The notes beneath the pieces were generated by a model that saw only the letters and a program-made list of their open reading frames with translations, was not told the DNA's origin and ran no database searches. The position numbers were made by a program, and so were the translations under genes. From the NCBI RefSeq assembly GCF_945859705.1, contig NC_079135.1:121029551-121093550 (forward strand): a stretch of 64,000 bases of DNA. Reading direction: 5' to 3'. The DNA comes from Episyrphus balteatus (taxonomy: Eukaryota > Arthropoda > Insecta > Diptera > Syrphidae). Positions 22,996-34,900 of this stretch are shown here, one piece after another; position 1 is the first letter of the stretch, and every line of letters begins with the position of its first letter.

Positions 22996-25900
22996 CTGGA
23001 ATTGAATTTAAATTAGATTTGTATTCCTATTTATAAATTAAAGTATCGAAAAGAAATTTGATTTATTAGAAATTTGATTTAATAATTTGATATGTAATAG
23101 TCTAGACCGGAGCTCCAGAGCAAAAATAGAACAAATTCGTTCAAAAATGCTACTAAATCCATCTGTGCATTTCTGAGAAAACGGCAACACTGGTCGGTTT
23201 CAGTTTTTTTTTATTCAAGTCCAAGAAAACCAAGCCTTATTTTCAAATGGTACAAGGACACTTTTCATAGCAAATTAAATTTTCTATCAAGTTAAGGTGG
23301 ATTAAAAATTTTTTAAATTATTTTGATTAAAATTCTATCCTAAAATCAGTGAGAAAAAAGTTAAAAAAAATGAAGATTTTATTTTTTTACTAAATCAGAG
23401 GGTACCTATTTGGTGTATGAACCCGGTACGTACAAACTTTGTCCAAATGAAATAAAGTAGAGGTAAAACCCTTTGATAATAATGCAATTTTTAATTTTTT
23501 TTACCTTTTCAAAAAATAGCACTTTGTCTTTATGCTATGAAAAGTGTCTGTACCATTTGAAAGTTAGGCTTGGTTTTCAAGTTAAAGAAAAAAATCTCAA
23601 AACCGACCAGTGTTGCCGTTTTCTCAGAAATGCACCAATGGATTTAGTAACATTTTTGCCAAAGTATACTTTTATGCCATGGAATCATATTCAGCAATAT
23701 AAAAATCTTGAAAGAATTTGTTCCATTCATTAGACTATAAAATTATGTGAGAATTTAATTAATTGGTCAACCAAGTTGCTATATTTACTATTATAAAATA
23801 AATATAGTTAGAGATAAAAATGTATAAAAAATATAAAAGTTGATGCGAGACAAAAGGTGCAAAGAGTCAATATTTCTGTTAATAAATTTAACAATAGTTG
23901 TAATATATAAATAAGAGCGTCTGTTCTCAAGATAAGGCATTTCAATAAGCTTAAGTCTATTCTTGTAAACGTCTTAAAAAAAATTGAAAAATATTTTTTC
24001 GATCCGTTCTAATCTTTCTATATGACACTCATAATAGGGTGACAAGACCTGACAAGCGTACTCAAGAATTGAACTAACGAATGTAATGAATAGTTGTTTC
24101 GTAAGATACGGATCAGAAAATTGGCGTGATTCTCTTTTAATCCAACCAAGAAGTGAATTAGCTCTATTTGTTACGGAGTTGATTATGTTGTATGAATTCG
24201 AGTTTAAAATCTAATAAAACACCAAGAACAGAAACGTGACTAACATGGTGATAACGAAACTCCATTTAACAAATAATCAAAAGTAATTCCTGAAATGTTT
24301 CCTTGTAAAACTCATAAAGTTACATTTATTGCTAAAACGAGTTAAGGTCACATTGTAACAGTTAACAATCACAAATATTAGAAATAGTTTTAAAAATTGT
24401 AACATCGTCCGCATAAATTAGACCATTTGAATGCTTCAAAACAAAATGTAGATCAATAAATACTTCCTTATTCCGTGACCTTTCTTTTTTAAATAAAGTG
24501 AATCTTCTTCGTTGGCTATAGATCATTAATATGAACAAAATAAATAGAATGGGGTCTAAATGGTTGCCTTGCGGCATACCGGAATCAACATATACATAAA
24601 TAATTTTATGGGCAATCATTAAAATGCACCGAGTAAGACCTGTTAAGTAAATAAGATTGAAGCCAAGTTACAAAATTTTCATTAAATCCTAGAATTCTTA
24701 ACTTCTTTAATAAAATTCGATGTGTCTTACTAAAATCTGTGAAAATGCAGTCTAACTATTTCGTAGTTTTAAATGAATCAATACAGTTCTCGGCAAACTT
24801 CATAAGAAAAGTCACAGTAGGCCCAACTTTTGTAAAACCGTGTTGATTCGGGACAATGATAGACTTAGGGCCATTTTTTTCTCTCGAAGTTGAATATAAC
24901 TTGAGAATTTTTATCCTCAATTTCCGAATTCGGTTTTATTCACTCCATGTTAACGGTTTCAACTTTCGACTTTAAATTCCAGAGTTGATCAACTTCCAGT
25001 TTTCTCAACTTTCCAAAAGAGTAGAAGTTTGCCGACCAAACTTGAGAGTTTCCTTCAGATTTTTTTTTTTTAATTTTTTTTTTTTTCTGCTCGCAGTTAT
25101 TGTGTCAATGAATTAATATTCCAAAGCAAACAAAAATCCAAAAAGCAAACAAAAATCGAAAAATTAAACACAAAGAAGAATACAAATATGCTATGGATAT
25201 GACAGATTCAAATTTTAATTTAAATAATTGACAGTTTTTGTTTCATATTTCATAAATATCCCAGGGATATTTTTTAAACTTGAAGTTGACCAACTTTAGA
25301 TCTTCAACTGGAGAGTTGAGAAAATAATTTGTGAATAAAAAGAAATTACAACTATCTCGAGTTAAAGTCAACTCTCAAGTTGGCAAACTCGAGAGTTTGC
25401 TTCAAGTTGAGCAATAGTGAAAAAAATGGCCCTTAACATAGAAACACAGAGATTCGCAAATAATAGCCTCGAATAATTTGGGTATTACCGATAATTTGGC
25501 AATTGGCCTATAATTTTGAATTTCATCTTTCCTGCCTTCCTGGTGCAAGGGAATTATTATAAATGATTTTTTCCAAATACATACATTGAAATATAGTAGA
25601 CTAGAAAAAATGTCAGAAAATAGTTGCGAAATGACACGCGGATCATGACTAGACATTTCCCCTGACTTAAAAATTGATGGATAAGGACTAGACTTTCTGT
25701 TACTATTTATAAATTTCCAAAAAATTTTCCGATTCATTTTAAGGTCTCTTTGCACATTCTGTAGCAAATCTATATCTCGCATAAAAAAAAAATTTGAAAT
25801 CGGTTTCACATTGAGACCAGAGATAGTTTTTAAGAGAAAACTTACCATTTTCATCGTCATCGAGGGAATCCTTGTTGGGATTCTCGGGAGAATCTCCACG

Positions 25901-28900
25901 TTTTTCTGGATTGAGGGGACTTGGCAATTCGCTACTGTTGCCATTAGGATCGCAGGTTGAAACAACAACATCATTAGACGGCGCTGCCGTTGCTGCTGTT
26001 GTTGTTGTTGTTATTTTCGATGCTGCTGCTGCTCCAGCAGTTGTATCATCATTGAGGTTATCCTCCACATCGGCATCGGATTGTTCCGATGCCGATGAAT
26101 TAGTTTCCATGGAGTTGGTTGAGTTAAGTTGCTTCTTTTGTTGGTGTTTTTGGGCTCGCTTAGCTTTGCGTTCTTTTTCTTTCTCTTTTTTTAGCTGATG
26201 CTTGGAAGGACCTTGTGGCACATTTTCTGGGCTATTTTTGCGTCGCATCGGTGGCTGTGGCTTTTCCACACTCACCGGAAGTGACATATCGAGAAAGTTT
26301 TCATGTCGGGAAGAGGTATGGAAACAATCCTGACATTGCAGGGTAGATACCAGAAATCCTCGAAATACTTGTTCGGGTCGAAGAATTCGATCGCCCGCCT
26401 GTTGACCATAGATTTTGCATTTCTTTTTGATTTCCTCGCTGACATTGTTGGTGTCTTGTTCGTAGTAGCCAATGTTTTGGAGGATAACTTTTTGGTAACG
26501 TTTTAGGTCATCAGATCTAAAAACACAAACAAATTGAATAGGGGACTTCAAGATAAAGAAAAAGGTTTTACCTGACACTCTCAAGTAAATGACGTAGAAG
26601 CTCATGCGAGTCGTGTTGATCTCCGCCACAAAATTGTGGACATTTGGCGCAAAGTTTATCAAACAACTTGCTGGGATTGTAGACACCTCCTGAAATAAAC
26701 ACAATTTTTAAAATGTCTTAATTTACAAGGTTTTTTAGAAAACTGACCTCCAGATTGCAATTCCTCTAATGCCTGAGCCAAAGCACTAGTTAAACCTCCC
26801 CATGAATTCAAGGTACCCTTGATGGGTGGCAATTCGACGTCTTCATCTTTGTTGAACTTGAAAGTTCCTCCAGGAAGGATAAATCTAAGAAAAAGTTCCA
26901 AATCAAAAAAATCCACATGAACAAAATTAATAAATAAAATTCTTACTCTTCACCCGATTCGGATGATTCCTTGAGGACATCCAAGAGAAATGGTGTTTGT
27001 GCCAAACACTGCATGACGGCATTAAAAAAACAAGTATTTCCCAAATTGGCTAATCCTCTTACTCGAGGCAATTGGAGTTGTTGTTGGTTTTTTTGTGATG
27101 CATCTATTAAGGGAGGTCGATAAATGGTTGTTTCGTAGCTGGGATCGGGTTGAATTTGAACCCGTTTGGCCATTCCAGGTATTGGCGGTGGAGGTGGTGG
27201 TGATGGACCGTAGACTACTCCATTATTATTTTCAGCTCCTTGTTGTTGTTGTTCGGTTGATAGCAGTGGTCGGATGTGTTCCAAGGTAGCAGCAATTTTT
27301 CCTTGAATTGCATCAATTGAATTCTCACTACCTTGCAGTGGTATAGCTGGGGCAGCTGGGGGCTTTTGGAGAAGTTTCTTTACCAACTCTACACATTCTT
27401 GTAGGTTTTTACGCAGTGTTGGGCTGACCTCATCATCACATGCATAGCACCAAATCTCAAAAGTTGTTGTATTCATTGCCACTGAATGTGAATCAGAATG
27501 AGGTGTCTGAAAAAAAAAAATATTTTTATTTAAAAACCTTCATTCTAAAAAAAAAAAACCATCAAAAAATAACTCCTTCACTCTTGTTAACTTAGTTAAA
27601 AATTGTCGCATCGAGTGCTTAAAAAATCTTCAATCTTAAGTTCTCTCATTTTGAAATCTAAAGACGAAACTTCTTTCAATTTAATGTGCAGCGCTCAATC
27701 CTAATTAATATACAAATTTTAAAAAATCGCCATATAACTTGTTTATATATTTTTTTTTATTTTTAATGCCTAGGATCGACGACTTCCTACTGAGAAATCA
27801 AATTGTAGTCTGAAAATTATCATCAAATAAAATTAACCAAGATAAAAGGGCATTTCGGTGAATTTTTTAACTATAAAACGCTGAATTAGAAATATCTATC
27901 ACTTTTTTTATATAAAATAAATTAAAGGATTACAATCTTCCTCCACTTTTTCACAATTTTATGATATAAAAGTTTAAATTTATAAAATAAAAAAATTTTC
28001 TCAGCTTTGCTCAGCGTTAATTTTCTACAAAATGGCATAACAACTCTATTTTGATTTTTTGTTTGTGCTGGTAGACCCTTTCAACAAAAGAACCAAACCT
28101 GAACAGCTTTAACCCTCGAGCACATTTTATAAAGATTTTGATGCATGTAAGTCAGGGAATACTACATCTTCTCAAACGACGAATTCCCACTTTATTAATA
28201 AATAAAATAATTATTCATAAAAATAACAGTAAGTTTTTCTTTTTCTATTGTAAAATTTGGTATAATTTAATTGCACAATTTGTGCGTGTCACCGAGGAAA
28301 TGTCAAAAAGTGGTTTCTTTAGAAATAAATATTTAAAGAGGCCGCAATATTTATTCCTTGTTTTCTATTATTTTTGTTTTGAGTTTGTGAAGTTTTTGAG
28401 AGCATTTCATCCCTACTCTAAAAATTTCACACTTTTTATTTTTATATTTCTGTGGCCAAAGCTTGACAAAGCTTGATAGAATTAGAAGTACGAAGATCCG
28501 AGGAAGCCTTCATGTTAAAAATACCATCTCCCAAAAAATTGAACACGACCGACTCAGTTGGTATTGCCATGTTCAAAGGAGAGATCCTGAGAACCCCGTC
28601 AAAAAAGCAATATCATATAACGTTCCAACACGAAATAAAAAGAAAGGTAGGCCTAAAAAATCCTGGTACAAGCAAATGCAAAAACACCAGCATTCAGTTG
28701 GCCTCAGAAACGGAACAATACAAAACCGGGAGGCTTGCCGCCGATTTCTGAGGTCAACCCGGCGAACCCCACAGGCGGATCACTAGTGTGAAGCAGTAAC
28801 GTGGGAAGGTTATGATCCCCTCGACATCGAGATCATAACAGCGCCGAGAAAAAGGAAGAAGAAGATTTCTGTGGCCAAAATCAATAACCGCTTAACTGAG

Positions 28901-28922
28901 TTAAAAAAAGCAAAACAAAACA

Positions 28923-28968
<46 letters not shown>

Positions 28969-31900
28969 GTAAGATTGTTCCCGCGAAATTAGCTATAATT
29001 AATACATAATTATAATTTAAATAGGTTAACACGCAATTATTTCTCAAATGAGCAAAGAATTGTGTTCGGTTTTGAAAGTGCAACTTTATATTTTTCGGTT
29101 TTTTGGCTATTTTCCCATCTCAATAAATCTTAATAATCATGTATCTAAGAAACCAGTTATCTGGTCAATTTTTGTAATAACTGCTATTAATTTATCAAAC
29201 ATAGCTATTATATTAAACCCAAGTCTATGTTTTGTTGTTGGTGATGCATTTACTTTCTTTAATGATGTCATGAAATTGGTAACTCTCGAAGTGTGCTTAA
29301 ATATTTCCGCAATGCAATCGTTAATAACTCAAAACCATATACGTAACTTTTGGAAATTATACATAAAAGTTCGATCCAGTCGATATCCAAATGTTAAAGA
29401 TCAAAATGTCTTGAGTCAACTTTTCGAACATCGAAGATATATTTGTAAATTTATTTTTGGAATTCTTGTTCATCTTGGAACTATGGGTTTATTTTCAACT
29501 GCATATGAAAGTTCTTTGAGACTTAAAATATTCTGGGCTACAACCGGATTTTTGTTGGTCATAAATATTGTTCGAAGTGCACAATTCATACTTTATATGG
29601 AATTAATTCGTAATGAAATAATTCATTTGGAAAACGATTTGACTAGTCTGGGGGAGTTTATGAAATGTGATAGTTCAAACATAAATTTTCCAAACTTTGA
29701 TGAGTTTGTTCGGCGAAGTTTACTTGACAAACAAAAAATTTATCAGGATATTTTTGGAATGAGTCAGGAATTTCAAGAAGCATGCAATTGGTCAATGGTG
29801 GCGCATTTACTTAGAGGATATGTACGAGTTTTGGTGGAAGCTTATTTTTGTGTTTATCTAGCCTTGACAAAGTGGAGACTGGTGGGTAAGTAAGTTCATA
29901 GTGTTTGTTAAAGAATAAATGTATGTATGTATCCTTTAGGAATCCAATAAAATGTAATTGGTCGAACTGGTTGTTTTGGAGGTAGTCCAAAAAGACGACG
30001 TTATTTGTTTAGTTTTCAGTTTAATTAAGTTGAATTTGCTATAGTATTTAACCCTCTGTCGGCACACGGGTGCGAATTTGGCAGGACAAAAATAAAAAAA
30101 TTACGATTTTTCAAAAAATTGGTCACAAAAAAGTCACTTTATAAGGGTGAAAATATTTTTTTTCGGAATTGTGAATACAATATTCGAATTCCTCGGAATA
30201 TTCTACTTGATTCTCTATAAAATATTCTGACCGAAAAAAGTTCTAGCGACATGAAAAAGTATAAACCAAATTCGCACCCGTGTGCCTCACGTCACAAAAA
30301 AGAAGAGGTGTGCCTACAGAGGGTTAAATATTAATTTACTTTTATTTCTTATTAAGACAAAAATCTATTGAAATTGGACCATTTAGAACTTACAAAAAAA
30401 AGGTAAAGTACAATAAGTTTATGAGCGCACCCCAGTATTTGTTTAAAACAGAATCGAACTCATTGTATACAAAGTGAAACAAAATTAAAAAACACATTGA
30501 ACAGTTTTTGTCAGGACCGTTAATTCCAATTCAAAAGAAGGCATAGAAACATTTTATTTTCATTGACTTTTTTTTCAATTTTTTAGTGTTTGATAAGAAC
30601 TCAATTAATTTTTCTGCATATTATTGCCATCGGAAGGTTAAGCTTAAATCGTATTGTTTTAAGTCAGTGGGATTTAAAGTGCCCATCATATTATTTTAAG
30701 GTGACAAGTCACATTAATTTCTTGAATGTGCAAATAAAAAAAAAAAAAAACTGGCAGCCACCGCGGATCGAACCTACAACTGTTGGGTTACTAGGCCAGT
30801 GCCTTATCATATCACTGTGCTATCTCACTGTTGGAAATGAGTATGGTAAACTGCAACTAAAGCTTAAGTGTGTTTATTATTTTAAAATTTTGTATTTTTG
30901 GTCGATTTTTTTAAGATGAACATTCATATTAAAATAAGATGAAGTTCACATTAAATTTAACAGAGTTTAAGTGGAATCACTTTATTTTAAGTGGATATCA
31001 CCTTATTTTTATGTGGTGAAATTTAATGTGCGCATCATCTTAGGTTGTTGAAAAATGTGGTTTATGAGGAAGTCAAAAATAAAGTAAACGGTTTTATTGC
31101 AGGTACCATTAATAACGGTTCTATTCTATTCATCAAAAAAAAATATTTTAATCTTTAAATTTAAATTTTTTTTTTCCGAATTATTGAACAACTTTACCAT
31201 ATTATGTACCAAACGAATGTTGGGTAACTGGGGCGTATGAGCAACATAAACGACTATTATTTAGATACCTGTCGTTCAAGTTTTTACAAAGAAGTCCAGT
31301 CTACACTTATATAGCTTTTTTAACTTACACACTGACAATGTTTCTACTTCCATGCCAATTTGAACTGTAATTTAGAAGCCCAAGGTAAATCCTTGAAAAA
31401 ATTAAAAACAAAAGTTCGTATGGATAAAGGACTAACTTAAGCAAATAATGAAAAAAAATGATAGAATTATTAATTAGTCTCTTATAACAAATATATCTTT
31501 AAGTTCTTGTGAATTATTTCAGCATTGTTTTGATAAATATCTTACCACCCAAGGGAGTAGTGAATAATATTAAATTATTAATAAACGCAAGACTATATTA
31601 GTTAAGTTTCATTATTTGACAATCTAACCATATTATTTCATGTGAAGGGGTTAGTGTGTGAAGAACTTTCAATTGCATAGTGAGTCAACAAATTTCCATC
31701 AAATCAACACCAGCATTACTCCATCACCGTCATTAAAAATAATGTACGATGACGATACCGGTGATGGTGACATCGGATGTGTCTTGCAATTTCTCGTCTA
31801 TTTAGTTCGTATTTTCGGTTATTTTCCAATTTCAATCCAGAAGCATTCGAATACTTTAAAGAATCGATTATTTTTTATATGGTCTTTTTTCATAATAATA

Positions 31901-34900
31901 TTGTTAAATACATGTTTTGCGGTGTTCTTTGTTTTTAAAGACGATTTTTTTTACACTCCTGATGAGTTCAATTTTTTCAGTGATAGCTTAAAAGTTGTAA
32001 CCACTTCATTATCAGCAAATGTATCAGCCATCCAATCTTTGTTCATGCGCAAATACGAAAGAAAATTTTGGAACTTATACATAAAATTACGATCAAAAAG
32101 GAATCCAAAGATTATGAACAAAGGATTTTTAAGTCAACTTCTTGAACATAAAAACTTTATTATAAAGCTTTTGTTTATGGTGTTTCTTTATATAACAACG
32201 ACTTTATTATTTGCAATAATCTATGTCGACATGCCAATGGAATTCGTTCGGTTTTGGGGAGTATTTTCAATTTTTATGGCATTTCAATGTATTCGTAATT
32301 TACAATTTATACTCTACATGGAAATAATATCCATGGAAATCGAGTATTTGGATAAGGACTTGAAAATACTTGTCGAATTTACTCAATGTGCCCAATCAAA
32401 CAGATCTTTTGCACCATTTAACGAGTTAATTCAAAGACGTATCGTGGAGAAACAACGAATTTATGAAACGATATTTGATATGTGTCAGTGTTTTCAGATG
32501 GCTTGTAATTGGTCAATGATTTTCAATCTATTGCGTGGGTATACAAGGATAGTAGTCGATGTGTATTTTAGCTTGTGGACTTTTATTGTTGGTTTAAATC
32601 CAATAGGTGAGTTTATTTAATTTTACTTGTTTATTTATTTATATACGGCCCTATTCTGCTATTCGATTCACGTGAAAGTCGAAAATAAGAAGGGTTTAAA
32701 TGGGGGTTAAAATTAAACTTAGCTAATTTTTTTTTCTTTAGAATTTCTAAAACAGACGAAAACAACGTTTTGTTTTCTAAAGTTAGAAGTTTTTCAAAGT
32801 CAGTTTGACGTGATAAAGGAAGAAATTCTTTCGATTCACGTGAATCGAATAGCAGAATATGGCTGATAGATTGTATTTAGTGAGTCGAATGCAAGTTATT
32901 TTGATTAAGATGTTAGGAAAAGCAACGGCTAAAATTATTTCAAAATGGGCCATATAACTTTCCTATTGATTTTCTTGTAAAGTATTTTTACTTTTACATT
33001 ATTCTTTTTGTGTAGGTACCTATTCTGATGAAACAAAAAATAAACTCAGTTTTTTTTTATATAAAATGGTTTCCCACAGAGAAACAGGAAGGATAACCAC
33101 ACGTTTTGAATTATTTTTTTTTTGTTGATTCTGCTAACATCTTAAACAATGACTTGACATCAAAAAATTACACTGTGTTCGAAAATTGAACTTTTTTTCC
33201 GACAGAGGGCTCTCATATCTACTAAAGATAATTCGAGTATGCTGAACACGATAGCGTTCTTAGTTTTTCTGGATTAGGTCAAATAAGAAAGATTTTTGCG
33301 TTTGAAATTTTGTTTGCACATGCCAAAACTGAGGGTATAAAACACCATATATTTTCCAATTTTTGATTTTTTTTCGATGAAAAATGATGGAAAATCTATT
33401 TTTTCGCAAGTATTATTTGTTTCGTATTTTTTTCTTTGCCTCAATATCATCTCAATCTTTTCTTAACTCGATTTAAATGATTGTTTATATATCGTTTTTT
33501 CATAGTTAAAAAATTTAGCAAATGTAGACTTAAAATACCGAGTCCTATCTAATACTTATTACTAATTTGAAAGTCCTATGACTAAGAACTTGTGCTAAGA
33601 AATCACTTGTTAACAATTTGAGCACTAGCGATTGGTATAATATCCATCTACTAGCAAATAGGTGATTATTAAACATTTACATATACAAATTTTGCTTCCT
33701 TAAAATGGACATAAAAGTAAAAGGCTCATCAAATGGTTAACTATGACACCTTCCAACTTATGGTTTCATGTCCTCAAATCTCTTTTTCCAATTAATTTTC
33801 TAACACTATGGAGAGCCTTGAATATACACATTTATATTTATATACATTTGTTTAAATACAGCCCCTTTTTGAACATCTTTTTACGATTGCTCTTTTTCTT
33901 TTTAAAACTTAATATGGAATTTATTGAGGAAAATGTGTTTTTAAAAGTTCCAAGAAGAATTTTAAGTTTTCTTAAGAAAATGTTAATGTTGCAGCACTAT
34001 TAATACATACTACAAACCACCTCAAGATCGGCGGGCTTTACTACGAGAAGCATCCAATTCAACCTTATCAGTTGACATAATCAATAGTAAGACTGGAGTA
34101 AATGCAAGCAAATTAACAGTCTGTCGGATTATTCGCCAAGCCACAACTTTAAAATATTTGAAAGTTAAAAAAAAAAATCATCAATATATGAAGCTCGTCG
34201 AAATCAGCGTCTTAATTTTGTGAAGGAGAAAATCAGGTGGGGTAGAGAATGGCATCAGGTAGTCTTTTCTGATAAATAGAAGTTCAACTTCGATGGTCCC
34301 GATGGTTATAACTTATATTTCCATGACGAAAGAAAGGAGGAAATAACCTTGGATAGAAGGCACAGCAAGGGAGAATATGTGATGGTAGGGGGCGCTGTTA
34401 GTTGTTAGGGTACAGTTGATCTTGATTTTTAAAACTCAAGAATGACAGAGGAAATCTATTAATGCACACTACAACGAGCTTTTCCAAAGTTAAATGAACT
34501 ATTTTGTGGACACGGTTAGACTTTCGAACAGAACAACGCCCCCATACATACCGCCAAGCTAACTTAATCCTGGATTCAGGACCAAAATGTTTGATTTTTG
34601 ACCTGCCGTCATATTCGCCTGATTTGAATATTATGGAAAACGTTTGGGGTTGGTTTTCGCGGAAAGTTTACGAAGGAAGAAAGCAGTTTGATAAGAAAGA
34701 GGACTTAAATGAAGCCATAAATTCATCTTGGGCAGAGATCTCACCGTGGGCTTTTTGAAGTAATGGAGCATGCTGGAGGTAGTAGGTACCTACGCATTAC
34801 TAAATGGAACAAAATTTCATGTTAATCAATAAAATTAAATTTTTATTTATTTATTTATTTTTTAATATCAATTAGAGTTTACAATAGCTGCGTTCCTTTG

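Noticed and set aside
33743..34003. Candidate 3' exon for the gustatory-receptor-like exons
   Set aside because: Hydrophobic but without the TM7 signature, and the acceptor phase does not give an open reading from either donor.
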